From the NCBI GenBank assembly GCA_002501535.1, contig DLTY01000012.1, positions 1 through 27,331 of the forward strand: a stretch of 27,331 bases of DNA. The letters are read 5' to 3'. Source of the stretch: a bacterium UBP7_UBA7824. Lineage in GTDB: Bacteria; UBP7; UBA6624. The position numbers were made by a program, and so were the translations under genes. Shown here piece by piece: positions 16,287 through 23,886 of this stretch; position 1 is the stretch's first letter; each line of letters starts with the position of its first letter. The notes below the pieces were generated by a model. That model saw only the letters and a list, made by a program, of their open reading frames with translations. It did not search any database and had not been told where the DNA came from.

Positions 16287-16302
16287 GTGAATTTAAATTC
16301 AC
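16287..16302. promoter_or_regulatory. 16-bp perfect palindrome, candidate operator
   Basis: GTGAATTTAAATTCAC is a perfect two-fold palindrome without a spacer, 47 nt before the ATG at 16350 and in the shared divergent region with the phoD-like gene. That position and symmetry suit a dimeric regulator's operator. TTGTCT (16266-16271) and TATATG (16277-16282) lie upstream, but I could not assign a convincing -35/-10 pair. Confidence 0.45.
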
Positions 16303-16335
16303 AGCCCTTTATCAAACCGATTTTAGGGAATAATT

Positions 16336-16342
16336 AGGAGGT
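16336..16342 (+). promoter_or_regulatory. Consensus ribosome-binding site
   Basis: AGGAGGT stands 7 nt before the ATG at 16350. It is the strongest Shine-Dalgarno sequence in the window; most neighbours have weak or no sites and rely on overlaps. It fixes the start of the orphan gene and predicts high translation. Confidence 0.85.
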
Positions 16343-16349
16343 AATATTT

Positions 16350-16895
16350 ATGTCTATAGACAAATTAAAAACTTTAGCACAAACTGCATTATTTATAGTT
16401 TTAGCGGTGGGAATGTGGAGAGTATTAGATGCATCAGCTAATTACATCATGAGTGCGGACAGCATGACTGGACGTGTTGATGGTATTCTTGTTGAATACA
16501 AAACAGCAGTAGGAGATGTTGGTGACAAATTAAGCCAAATGATGGATGCTCAAATTGAAGTAGTTGGAGCGATTGAACAAAGTGTTTCGGCCTCTACTTC
16601 GTTAATTGAACAAAGCAAAGACAGGATCACCTGGGCGGCAAACATGTCTGAAAATCTTTTTCCTTCAGAGGCACAAGCAAATATCGGATCATTGTTGAGA
16701 ATGGCTGTTGCGGCTTTAACTGATGCCATAACCTATCTTGTAGAAAATCCAGATGATGTCAATGGAGCATTAGAGGGTTTATTCGCTGCTTGGAGGGAAG
16801 CGGCACCTATGAACACAATGGCTCAAGATTTACAAGATGCTGTAGATGGTTGGATGGGTACAACCATTGATCAAGTGGAAACTTTAAACGAGTAA
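16350..16895 (+). CDS. Unrecognised membrane-anchored helical protein, likely highly expressed
   Basis: A 181-aa protein with no family I recognise. Residues 8-24 (TLAQTALFIVLAVGMWR) form a signal-anchor or signal peptide. The rest is acidic, nearly free of Cys and Pro, and mostly predicted helical by eye, with heptad-like stretches (YKTAVGDVGDKLSQMMDAQI and VVGAIEQSVSASTSLIEQSK) that could form a coiled coil outside the membrane. A Trp-containing amphipathic C-terminus (LEGLFAAWREAAP, VDGWMGTTIDQV) follows. It stands alone: consensus AGGAGGT ribosome-binding site, a palindrome upstream, and a strong terminator 18 nt after the stop. It is flanked by minus-strand genes on both sides. These signs point to an abundant structural or envelope protein under its own control. 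Function unknown. Confidence 0.8.
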   Translation: MSIDKLKTLAQTALFIVLAVGMWRVLDASANYIMSADSMTGRVDGILVEYKTAVGDVGDKLSQMMDAQIEVVGAIEQSVSASTSLIEQSKDRITWAANMSENLFPSEAQANIGSLLRMAVAALTDAITYLVENPDDVNGALEGLFAAWREAAPMNTMAQDLQDAVDGWMGTTIDQVETLNE

Positions 16896-16912
16896 CACAT
16901 TGATTCTTCGTT

Positions 16913-16937
16913 AAAAGGGAGGGCAACCTCCCTTTTT
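16913..16937. terminator. Strong intrinsic terminator, probably bidirectional
   Basis: AAAAGGGAGG (16913-16922), loop GCAA, CCTCCCTTTT (16927-16936) makes a 10-bp perfect stem with a T-tract running to 16937. The A-run on the other side gives the minus strand TTTT too. It therefore ends both the orphan gene at 16350-16895 and the convergent cstA transcript. Confidence 0.9.
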
Positions 16938-16945
16938 AACATTCT

Positions 16946-18583
16946 TTAATTTACTTTCTTTTTTAAAACCTGAAATGATTCTTGGATTATTAAAATTGCG
17001 AGAATAAAAATACCCAAGCCAACAAAGAAAGGTTCCCATTGATTTTCATTATAGAAAGTTGTCAAATTTATGACCATAGCCCAAATAGTCATTGAAAATA
17101 AAAACATCATAGGCCAATAAGTTAACCATGTTGGTTTTTTTGTTTTCGCAAGCCAAACGGTTATCACCAACAACGCTAAACCGCCAAGCAACTGGTTAGT
17201 TGTGCCAAAAAGAGACCATAATGTTAATCCGGCAGGCTTACCGCCTATTTTCATAAATGCAAAAAATGCTATTGAAACTATAGCAAAAATCCCGGCTATA
17301 TACTTGTTTTGTAGTTTGGGAAAGTTAAATGACCTGCCAATCTCCTCTACGTTATACCTTAAAAGTCTTGTGGCGCTGTCTAATGTCGTCATAGCAAAAG
17401 CTATTGTTACAACAGCAACAAATGTTTGTGAAAATGTTACATCCAGGCCAAGACCAGCAATCATATTGCCACCACCAACAATAAAAGATGAAAGTGCACC
17501 TCCTTCAATAGAATCCCAAACCATATAATTTTTATTCCAAAAATCCTGGCCAACCCCAGAAGTACAAGCAATTATCACCAAAACAGCAAAAGCCCCTTCC
17601 AGAAGCATTGCTCCATAACCGAGCATCTGGCTATCTGTTCTTTTTTCTAACTGCCTAACGGTTGTACCGCTTGAAACCAAACAGTGAAAACCTGAAATGG
17701 CACCGCATGCTACCGTTATAAATAAAAATGGGAATATTGATGGAGCACCTTCAACAACTGGCTGTATCGCAGGAGCAACCATTTGAAAATCCTGCTTTCC
17801 AAAAAATAAACCTAATGTAATTGCACCTAAAAAAACATAAAGCTTATAAGAGTTCAAATAATCTCTTGGGGTTAACAATAGCCAAACAGGTAAAACACTT
17901 GCCAACATTGCATAAATTAACAATATTGTTATCCATTGTTCTGAGGTGCCCCATTCAACAGGATGATTTATTCCGATCAAAATTAATCCGAGATTCAAAC
18001 CCACACCCACGATTGAAGCGGGTATCAAAGGCACTCCCATTTTCTTCAATGCAGTTCCAAAAATCATAGCAACACCAATCAATCCAAAAACCGGGACTAT
18101 CACCTCGTGAAATTTTCCAAAAAGTCCTGCGATTAATATCGCAAAAACACCCATTGCTAAAGCAAGCAAAAAGAAAATGATGATTAAAAAAAGATTTTTT
18201 GCTCTCTTGCCAACAATTTCTTCTGTGATATCGCCAATACCTCTTCCTTGATAATTTAAACTGGCAGCAAGTGATCCAAAATCATGAACCCCTCCTATAA
18301 ATATTGAACCCAGAACGACCCAGAGCAATGCTGGAGCCCAGCCCCAAATTACCGCAATTGCAGGCCCTACAATCGGACCAAGCCCAGCAATGCTGGCAAA
18401 TTGATGTCCGAATAAAATCCATCTACTAGTTGGAACATATTCGACACCATCATTTTTTTCCACGGCAGGAGATTTTTTATTGTCATCTATTTGGAAAATC
18501 TTTTTTCTCAAAAAACCTCCATAAAACCTGTATGCAGCTATTAACAAAGCGAATGAAACAACGGCAATTATCGAAGCATTCAT
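16946..18583 (-). CDS. cstA: Carbon starvation protein A family transporter
   Basis: A 545-aa polytopic membrane protein of the CstA family, with roughly 14 or more hydrophobic segments. Family blocks include YRFYGGFL, GHQFASIAGLGPIVGPAIAVIWGW, GGVHDFGSL, SGFHCLVSSGTTVRQL, FAMTTLDSATRLLRY and LWSLFGTTNQLLGGLAL. CstA members import peptides or pyruvate with protons during nutrient limitation; E. coli CstA is 701 aa, and this is one of the shorter, equally common forms. AAGGAAA precedes the ATG. The gene overlaps the aminotransferase gene by 4 nt (ATGA), so it is translationally coupled to a sugar-biosynthesis gene, an unusual partner. A bidirectional terminator follows 9 nt after its stop. Confidence 0.92.
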   Translation of the reverse strand: MNASIIAVVSFALLIAAYRFYGGFLRKKIFQIDDNKKSPAVEKNDGVEYVPTSRWILFGHQFASIAGLGPIVGPAIAVIWGWAPALLWVVLGSIFIGGVHDFGSLAASLNYQGRGIGDITEEIVGKRAKNLFLIIIFFLLALAMGVFAILIAGLFGKFHEVIVPVFGLIGVAMIFGTALKKMGVPLIPASIVGVGLNLGLILIGINHPVEWGTSEQWITILLIYAMLASVLPVWLLLTPRDYLNSYKLYVFLGAITLGLFFGKQDFQMVAPAIQPVVEGAPSIFPFLFITVACGAISGFHCLVSSGTTVRQLEKRTDSQMLGYGAMLLEGAFAVLVIIACTSGVGQDFWNKNYMVWDSIEGGALSSFIVGGGNMIAGLGLDVTFSQTFVAVVTIAFAMTTLDSATRLLRYNVEEIGRSFNFPKLQNKYIAGIFAIVSIAFFAFMKIGGKPAGLTLWSLFGTTNQLLGGLALLVITVWLAKTKKPTWLTYWPMMFLFSMTIWAMVINLTTFYNENQWEPFFVGLGIFILAILIIQESFQVLKKKVN

Positions 18584-19707
18584 GAAGAAATTTCCTTTAT
18601 GGATTGAATCAAAATTTCTACTACACGCTTTTGCTGTTCTGGTTTTATTTCAGGCCATATAGGCAGGGATAAAACTTCGTTAGCTAATTTTTCAGATACA
18701 GGGCAATCTGGGAACCTGTCTTCAAAAACAGGCAATTTATTTGCAGGTATTGGATAATAAACCATACTAATAACGCCTTTTTCATACATCTTTTCTTTTA
18801 ACTCATCCCTGTTTAAACCCGGAACACGTATTGTGTATTGATGAAAAATATGCCCACAAACTATCTCGGGAGTAATGATTTGTTCACAACCATTCAATAA
18901 ATTGTTATATATTTCTGCTGCACCCCTTCTTTCCATGTTCCATTTATCAATATACTTTAACTTCACTCTTAAGATTGCGGCCTGAATTGCATCTAGCCTA
19001 CTGTTATAGCCTAATAATTCATTGTTATAACGTGATTTTTCGCCGTGCTGTCGAAGCATTTTTGACTTAATTGCAATATGTTCATCATTCGTGGTTAACA
19101 AGCCACCATCACCAAAAGCAGATAAGTTTTTGGTTGGGTAAAATGAAAAACAACCAATATCACCAAGTGCGCCTGCACGAGGCGAACCAGCACCAAAAGC
19201 CTGGCAAGCATCTTCAATAATAGGGATTTCATTTGCTGCTTTTTTAAGATCAGACATATCTGGCTTTCCATTTTGAGATCCAGCAATGCGACCATATAAA
19301 TGAACGGGCATTATTGCTTTTGTTTGTTGGTTTATTAACTTTTTAACCTGACATACGTCAATATTAAAAGATGTCTCCTCGATATCTGCAAAAACTGGTG
19401 TTGCGCCAACAAGGCATATAGCCTCGGCTGTTGCGAAAAAAGTAAAAGGGGTGGTTATGACCTCATCACCTTCACCTATTCCTAACGCACGTAAAGCAAT
19501 GACTAAAGCATCTGTCCCGGAATTCAAACCAACTGCATGCTTTACTCCTATATGCTCAGCGCAGTCTTTCTCAAATAGTGCAACTTCATCGCCAAGAATG
19601 AAATTACCGGTGTCGATAACCCTGCTTATTGCTTCGTCAACCTCTGAGCGTATCGATGCTGTTTGTTCTTGGAGGTCAATTGGCGGAATTATTTTTTTTT
19701 CAGGCAT
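18580..19707 (-). CDS. DegT/DnrJ/EryC1-family PLP sugar aminotransferase
   Basis: A 375-aa sugar aminotransferase. It shows LNSGTDALVIALRALGIG (61-78), the TPFTFFATAEAI substrate loop (86-97), PIIEDACQAFGA (162-173; D166 should hold the pyridine nitrogen of PLP) and FSFYPTKNLSAFGDGG (187-202; K193 forms the Schiff base). Near the C-terminus SMVYYPIPANKLPVF matches the WbpE/QdtB-type members. These enzymes transaminate nucleotide 3- or 4-keto-sugars with glutamate, giving amino sugars for surface polysaccharides. The UDP-GlcNAc 2-epimerase gene lies 54 nt upstream on the same strand, supporting a UDP-amino-sugar route; the exact keto-sugar is not decided by the sequence. The ATG has only a weak ribosome-binding site. 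The stop overlaps cstA. Confidence 0.88.
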   Translation of the reverse strand: MPEKKIIPPIDLQEQTASIRSEVDEAISRVIDTGNFILGDEVALFEKDCAEHIGVKHAVGLNSGTDALVIALRALGIGEGDEVITTPFTFFATAEAICLVGATPVFADIEETSFNIDVCQVKKLINQQTKAIMPVHLYGRIAGSQNGKPDMSDLKKAANEIPIIEDACQAFGAGSPRAGALGDIGCFSFYPTKNLSAFGDGGLLTTNDEHIAIKSKMLRQHGEKSRYNNELLGYNSRLDAIQAAILRVKLKYIDKWNMERRGAAEIYNNLLNGCEQIITPEIVCGHIFHQYTIRVPGLNRDELKEKMYEKGVISMVYYPIPANKLPVFEDRFPDCPVSEKLANEVLSLPIWPEIKPEQQKRVVEILIQSIKEISS

Positions 19708-19761
19708 GTTTTCTATCTTAATATTATTTGCTCTATTTATTGCTTGATGTTTGGTGATTTG

Positions 19762-20862
19762 TTAAATTTTGTGCAAGCCATAAAAATCATGGATGACATT
19801 AATTATTCTTTGAGCAGCACATCCATCACCATACGGGTTTTCCGTAAATGAAATCCTGTCTTGGAAAATCTTTTTAAAAAAAAGATAAAGATTTTTTCGA
19901 AATACATCCTGATTCCTACCCATCAACATAGACATCCCCAATCTTAAACCCTCAACTCTTTCAGTATTATCCCTGGCAATTGCAACAGGAACCCCCAGGG
20001 ATGCTGCTTCCTCCTGTATACCACCAGAATCAGATATGACAAACAAAGATTTTTTTATCAGCTTAAGCATTTCTAAATAATTTCTTGGTTCGATAAGGGC
20101 AATATTATTGATTGGTTTTAATGTTGGCATGATCAATTCACGTATCTTTGGATTTTTATGAACGGGAAAAACAAAATTAAGATCTGGATGCAGTTGAGCA
20201 AACTTAGCTATCTCTATCGCAATTCCTTTTAAATAAATAGCGCTATCCTGTCGGTGAAGTGTAATCAAAACCTGCTTGTTGGCAAGGTAGTTTTGACACT
20301 TTCCAACTTTAGCATTTTTAATGGCGTCAACAACCGTGTTGCCAGTAACAAAGATTGATTCATCTTTAACACCTTCTTCAATCAAGTTTTGTCGTGATTG
20401 TTCAGTTGGGGAAAAATTAAAATCAGCCATTTTGCTAATCAAAACACGATTCATTTCTTCAGGAAACGGCTCTTTTTCAGTATGTGTTCTTAAACCTGAC
20501 TCAATATATGCTAAAGGAATCTTTAGACAACCTGCAACAATGGCTCCGCTTAACGTGGATATCGTATCTCCCTGGACAAACAAACAATCTGGTTTTAATT
20601 TCAATAATTCTTTTTCGACTTTAGGAATTGCTCTGTACAAAAAAGAAATCCATTGCTGATTGCTTTTCATAAGGTTGAAATTAACATCAGGATTAATGTC
20701 GAGAGCCTTAAATTGATCGTTTGCTTGATCCTGATGCTGACCAGTTGACAAAAGTGTTACCTTGTGGTGTGTTCTTGTTTTTAACGCTTGGTAAATTGGT
20801 TTAATTTTAATAATCTCAGGACGTGTTCCGAAAAGAAAAACTAAATTCAACGTATTAATCAT
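19762..20862 (-). CDS. wecB: UDP-N-acetylglucosamine 2-epimerase (non-hydrolysing)
   Basis: A 366-aa WecB homologue interconverting UDP-GlcNAc and UDP-ManNAc in the cytoplasm. Motifs: FGTRPEIIK (11-19), STGQHQDQ (39-46), VQGDT (96-100), YIESGLRT (119-126), FPEEMNR (133-139), TLHRQDS (201-207) and SDSGGIQEEAASLGVP. The usual THRREN block is slightly altered to LHRQDS. I start at ATG 20862: it gives the standard N-terminus ahead of LVFLFGTRPE, and AGGA lies 9 nt upstream. The frame is open to 20916, but that would add a hydrophobic 18-residue extension and overlap the divergent zinc-ribbon gene. UDP-ManNAc and the adjacent aminotransferase suggest amino-sugar supply to the glycosyltransferases elsewhere in the window. 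Confidence 0.92.
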   Translation of the reverse strand: MINTLNLVFLFGTRPEIIKIKPIYQALKTRTHHKVTLLSTGQHQDQANDQFKALDINPDVNFNLMKSNQQWISFLYRAIPKVEKELLKLKPDCLFVQGDTISTLSGAIVAGCLKIPLAYIESGLRTHTEKEPFPEEMNRVLISKMADFNFSPTEQSRQNLIEEGVKDESIFVTGNTVVDAIKNAKVGKCQNYLANKQVLITLHRQDSAIYLKGIAIEIAKFAQLHPDLNFVFPVHKNPKIRELIMPTLKPINNIALIEPRNYLEMLKLIKKSLFVISDSGGIQEEAASLGVPVAIARDNTERVEGLRLGMSMLMGRNQDVFRKNLYLFFKKIFQDRISFTENPYGDGCAAQRIINVIHDFYGLHKI

Positions 20863-20887
20863 CAACAACAATCCTAGAATTGAATAC

Positions 20888-21157
20888 ATGAATCCTTTAT
20901 ACAAATACGCAAGCACTGATTCGAATTCATGTGAATATTGTAGTGATAATGGTTTTGAAGTAATTCAATCCATAAAAGATGAGCCGATCAGGAAATGTCC
21001 GAAATGTAATTGCAAAGTCGCTAAAGTCTTCGGTAGGCAGGCAAAAAATTATGTGACCGAAAGGAGGATGAATTATTCTCACACGAACCAAGACTACAAA
21101 AGAATGGGTTTGAAAAAATATAAAAAAACATCGAAAGGCTATCGCAGAGAAGCTTGA
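20888..21157 (+). CDS. FmdB-like zinc-ribbon protein
   Basis: An 89-aa protein of the FmdB/CxxC zinc-ribbon type. After MNPLYKYASTDS come the first knuckle CEYC (15-18), the family stretch GFEVIQSIKDEPIRK, and the second knuckle CPKC (38-41) with a further Cys at 43. Four cysteines can bind one zinc. The C-terminal 40 residues are very basic (YKRMGLKKYKKTSKGYRREA), suggesting nucleic-acid or ribosome contact. FmdB proteins were named as putative regulators but have no firm function. It is divergent from wecB with 25 nt between and overlaps the 3' end of folK by 19 nt, tail to tail. Confidence 0.78.
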   Translation: MNPLYKYASTDSNSCEYCSDNGFEVIQSIKDEPIRKCPKCNCKVAKVFGRQAKNYVTERRMNYSHTNQDYKRMGLKKYKKTSKGYRREA

Positions 21158-21612
21158 TTTTTAGAAATTCCAAGAATTGAAGGATGCTTTCTAAGCTTCG
21201 CCGCCAACTGCTTTAAATCAAATCCATCAGGACCTTTTAGCCCGCCTGCAACATCAGCTATCGGGATTATTCCATAAGGTCTGGTTAAACCAGGGTTATC
21301 AATCCAATTTCCGTCAAACCATACAATATCCAAATCTAAAGTTCTTGGGCTATTGGGATCATTAGATTTTTGTCTACCTGATTTTTTTTCAATTTCCTTG
21401 AATAAAATTTTCCAATCTTCAATTTTCTTTTGTCCGCTTATCTTTATTGCCCTGTTGATAAAATCGGGTGCATCAAAAGATCCTTCGGCTTTTGTTTTCC
21501 ATGGTTTTCCAATCTTCTCAATTGATGAATGCGCTTTTAGAATTGAAATGATTTTTTCAGACCAGTATTCAGGTTCAATGTTTGAACCCAATAAAATAAT
21601 TAAACTTACCAT
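21139..21612 (-). CDS. folK: 7,8-dihydro-6-hydroxymethylpterin pyrophosphokinase
   Basis: A 157-aa HPPK. It transfers pyrophosphate from ATP to 6-hydroxymethyl-dihydropterin in folate synthesis. Visible are IILLGSNIEP (5-14), DFINRAIKI, and the catalytic segment GRQKSNDPNSPRTLDLDIVW, with the Asp pair that binds two Mg2+ and the Arg residues of the flexible loop. Length fits the family (about 160 aa). It lies 1 nt after the FolX/FolB-like gene, within a three-gene pterin cluster. FolP is not in the window. The 3' end overlaps the convergent FmdB-like gene by 19 nt. Confidence 0.9.
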   Translation of the reverse strand: MVSLIILLGSNIEPEYWSEKIISILKAHSSIEKIGKPWKTKAEGSFDAPDFINRAIKISGQKKIEDWKILFKEIEKKSGRQKSNDPNSPRTLDLDIVWFDGNWIDNPGLTRPYGIIPIADVAGGLKGPDGFDLKQLAAKLRKHPSILGISKNQASLR

Positions 21613-21613
21613 T

Positions 21614-21991
21614 TTAGGGTCTTGTAATCTGAACTGTCACGCTGTCTGACCATCGTAAAGCACCCATTTTTGTTACATGAACTGTTGTACTTAAAATCTT
21701 GGGGTCTTCTAATATTACATCTGTTATCAACTGTGATAAACGTTCGATAGTTTTAATGTCTGTTAATTTTTGAAGTTCTAAAACTTTTTTATTAACAATT
21801 TTGTAATCAACTGCATCTTTTATATCATCTGTTTTGCCAGCTTCTGAACAATCGCACTCAAATTCATAGCCAACAAGGATTTCTTGTTTGTCTTTTCTTT
21901 CCCAATCCTCTATACCTATAACCATTCTCAACGAAACACCGCTGACAGAAATTTTATCTTTTCCCCTCTCTGAATCCTGTCTTCTCTTCAT
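21614..21991 (-). CDS. Dihydroneopterin aldolase / dihydroneopterin-triphosphate epimerase family (FolB/FolX)
   Basis: A 125-aa tunnelling-fold pterin enzyme. The first 12 residues are charged and extra. SLRMVIGIEDWERKDKQEI (20-38) and DDIKDAVDYKIVNKKV (55-70) are family blocks, and the end carries VTKMGALRWSDSVTVQI with the catalytic-type Lys. The LRxxIGI opening and the ALRxxDSV ending resemble E. coli FolX (epimerase acting on dihydroneopterin triphosphate) more than FolB, whose corresponding end is KPGAVARAANV. The FolM-like gene upstream overlaps by 4 nt, which is the expected FolX partner in tetrahydromonapterin synthesis; the folK downstream would favour FolB. Both readings remain open. 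Confidence 0.8.
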   Translation of the reverse strand: MKRRQDSERGKDKISVSGVSLRMVIGIEDWERKDKQEILVGYEFECDCSEAGKTDDIKDAVDYKIVNKKVLELQKLTDIKTIERLSQLITDVILEDPKILSTTVHVTKMGALRWSDSVTVQITRP

Positions 21992-22692
21992 GACCAGGAT
22001 ATTTTACAAGCAACATTGAATCTTTGCTTGTCCTGTTTTGATTTGATAACATTCATAATCGCATTATTGATTTCATCAAAAGTTCCGGCTCTATTGCCAG
22101 GCGCCTTTGAGATTTGATCTTTAAAATCTTGAATCGTACCTGACGAGGGTGGAAGAATGGGGCCTAATACGACTAAACCTGTTCTCATGCCAATACCTGA
22201 ATTAGAAATAACATCAAACATTGATACTAACCCTGCTTCACTTACCGTATAAGCTAAGTGTTGTTTGCCCGGCTTTAAAGCCCTTCTGTCAATAAGACCT
22301 ATGAGTAGTTTTTCTGTTTCCTGCATGCTCTCTAATAGCAATTGATTCAAAATAAAGGGGGCTGTTAAATTTACATTTATATGATTTTCCCATTCATTTA
22401 TATTGGTGTTTTTAAGATTACCATTTTGAAAATAACTAGCATTATGTATAACAATATCTATTGATCCAAACTTGCGTTCACACAGTTGAAAAAAATCTCT
22501 AATCGAATCAGTATTTTTAAAATCACAATATGCAATCTTGATGCCATGTGCATCCCTTAAGGATATGGCTTCCTGTTTGCTGCTGTTGTAATGAATAATG
22601 ACATTCATTCCTTCAGATTTAAGAAATTTTGCAATTTCTGCACCAATTCTTTTTGCTGCACCAGTGATTAATACCGTTTTATTTTCAACCAT
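21988..22692 (-). CDS. FolM/pteridine-reductase-like SDR with altered active site
   Basis: A 234-aa short-chain dehydrogenase. ITGAAKRIGAEIA (9-21) and VIIHYNSS (31-38) match the PTR1/FolM subgroup, which uses NADPH to reduce dihydropterins, and VIHNASYF (81-88) is the NAG-type block. The catalytic YxxxK reads Y148-T-V-S-E152: the conserved lysine is Glu, encoded GAA, one base from AAA. The neighbouring FolX/FolB and FolK genes support a pterin substrate. The missing Lys may mean a non-catalytic paralogue, a changed mechanism or a sequencing error; the reading frame is otherwise intact. It overlaps the next gene by 4 nt (ATGA) and is divergent from yqgE with 33 nt between. Confidence 0.75.
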   Translation of the reverse strand: MVENKTVLITGAAKRIGAEIAKFLKSEGMNVIIHYNSSKQEAISLRDAHGIKIAYCDFKNTDSIRDFFQLCERKFGSIDIVIHNASYFQNGNLKNTNINEWENHINVNLTAPFILNQLLLESMQETEKLLIGLIDRRALKPGKQHLAYTVSEAGLVSMFDVISNSGIGMRTGLVVLGPILPPSSGTIQDFKDQISKAPGNRAGTFDEINNAIMNVIKSKQDKQRFNVACKISWS

Positions 22693-22725
22693 TACAAAAT
22701 ATCATTCTAGGATTAATGTTGCAAA

Positions 22726-23241
22726 GTGAAAGAAAGATTAAAGGGAAAAATCCTAATTGCAAATCCAAATTTGGAAGATCCGAATTTTAATGGAACAGTA
22801 ATTCTGATTGCCGAACATGATTCAAATGGAGCAATTGGGTTCATATTAAATAGAAAAATTGGCAAATTGGACAAAAGTGGATTTTATATTTCTGAAGGTG
22901 GGCCAGTTGATACAAATACATTTTGGGGACTTTCACAAAATGAACAATGCGACTTTCTGAAAATTCGAAATGGTTTATATTATGGAAAAATTAATTCAAA
23001 TCCTGAAGAGAATGAAGATTTTTTAACAGATGATGAGATGATTTTTTTTATAGGCTGTTCAGGTTGGACAAAAAATCAATTAGAAGATGAAATAAATACT
23101 GGCACTTGGATTGTGGATAACGCCAATGTAAAAAATATATTTTCAAAAAAGGGTGTAAAAATGTGGATTGAAGAAATATCCAAAAACAAGCCGGAATTTA
23201 AATGGACTGAATCATTGGCTGAAGATCCAAGTAAAAATTAA
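22726..23241 (+). CDS. YqgE/AlgH (UPF0301, DUF179) family protein
   Basis: A 171-aa member of the YqgE/AlgH family. Conserved parts: GKILIANPNLEDPNFNGTVI (7-26), IAEHDSNGAIGFILNR, EGGPVDTN, and IGCSGWTKNQLEDEI followed by WIVDNA. The family is widespread; AlgH was linked to alginate regulation in Pseudomonas, but the biochemical role is unknown. The only in-frame start is GTG 22726, since a stop lies at 22714-22716; AGGA at 22709-22712 is a loose ribosome-binding site. It stops 3 nt before the 3' end of a convergent tRNA-Ser gene. Confidence 0.88.
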   Translation: MKERLKGKILIANPNLEDPNFNGTVILIAEHDSNGAIGFILNRKIGKLDKSGFYISEGGPVDTNTFWGLSQNEQCDFLKIRNGLYYGKINSNPEENEDFLTDDEMIFFIGCSGWTKNQLEDEINTGTWIVDNANVKNIFSKKGVKMWIEEISKNKPEFKWTESLAEDPSKN

Positions 23242-23244
23242 AAA

Positions 23245-23334
23245 CGGAGAGAGTGGGATTCGAACCCACGAAGCGGGTCATCCCCACTCACTCGCTTAGC
23301 AGGCGAGCCCATTCGTCCACTCTGGCATCTCTCC
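23245..23334 (-). tRNA. tRNA-Ser (anticodon GCU)
   Basis: Minus-strand acceptor GGAGAGA (23334-23328) pairs with TCTCTCC (23252-23246), with discriminator G at 23245. The anticodon arm CTCGC-CTGCTAA-GCGAG carries GCT, reading AGC/AGU. A long variable arm and GTGGG-TTCGAAT-CCCAC T-arm confirm a class II tRNA. CCA is not encoded. It begins 12 nt after the flavin reductase gene ends, so it may be the last element of that operon. Confidence 0.96.
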
Positions 23335-23346
23335 AAGAATAGATAA

Positions 23347-23886
23347 TTATATCTTTTTGATGAAATTTGAAAAAGATTCAACGAATTCATCTATTCTTTC
23401 TGGAATAGGGTCCATCAAGCCTTCATCTCTTTTTCCATCCTTGTCCCAATGTTCATTTGCAGCAAAAACAACTCTTGGATAAGCAATGGCTCTTACTTCA
23501 AAAGATAAAATTTTCTGAAGGTCTTCAACAGCCATATACGACATTGTTCCACCAGATGCTGCAGCAATTCCAAAAGGTTTATTGCTCATCCCACCACAAC
23601 ATATATCAATCATGTTTTTAAAAACACCGCTTATCGAATAGCAATAAACAGCCATGCCAAACACATAAGCGTCCGCCCATTTAATCTTTTCGTCCAGCTT
23701 AACAGCATTTTTTCCATATTCTGCCAAAGGATACCTGCCATCACAAAATGGTAATTCATAATCCATCAAGTCTACAAAATCAACATTTAAATCTAAATTT
23801 TGCATTTTTTCCTTGATTATTTTTAACATCTTCCTGCTTCTTGAACCTGAATTCAAGGAAGTTGAAACTAATAAAATATTTTTCAT
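23347..23886 (-). CDS. NADPH-dependent FMN reductase (flavodoxin-like fold)
   Basis: A 179-aa flavodoxin-fold reductase. The N-terminal ILLVSTSLNSGSRSRKM (4-20) is the FMN phosphate-binding loop after the first strand. FGMAVYCYSISGVFKNMID is the second conserved FMN contact (PVY-type), and GIAAASGGTMSYMAV the third. These proteins move electrons from NAD(P)H to flavin or to quinones, azo compounds or disulfides. AGGAGA lies 12 nt upstream. The gene overlaps the ferredoxin gene by 4 nt, so the two may form one electron-transfer unit with the membrane DoxX protein. Exact electron donor and acceptor are not known. Confidence 0.85.
   Translation of the reverse strand: MKNILLVSTSLNSGSRSRKMLKIIKEKMQNLDLNVDFVDLMDYELPFCDGRYPLAEYGKNAVKLDEKIKWADAYVFGMAVYCYSISGVFKNMIDICCGGMSNKPFGIAAASGGTMSYMAVEDLQKILSFEVRAIAYPRVVFAANEHWDKDGKRDEGLMDPIPERIDEFVESFSNFIKKI

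Noticed and set aside
16162..16302. N-terminal extension of the phoD-like frame to a GTG at 16302
   Set aside because: It would read through the GC-rich inverted repeat and palindrome and bury a clear signal peptide that starts at ATG 16161.
20863..20916. 18-residue N-terminal extension of WecB
   Set aside because: It overlaps the divergent zinc-ribbon gene, adds a hydrophobic stretch foreign to the family, and the ATG at 20862 has AGGA at the right distance.
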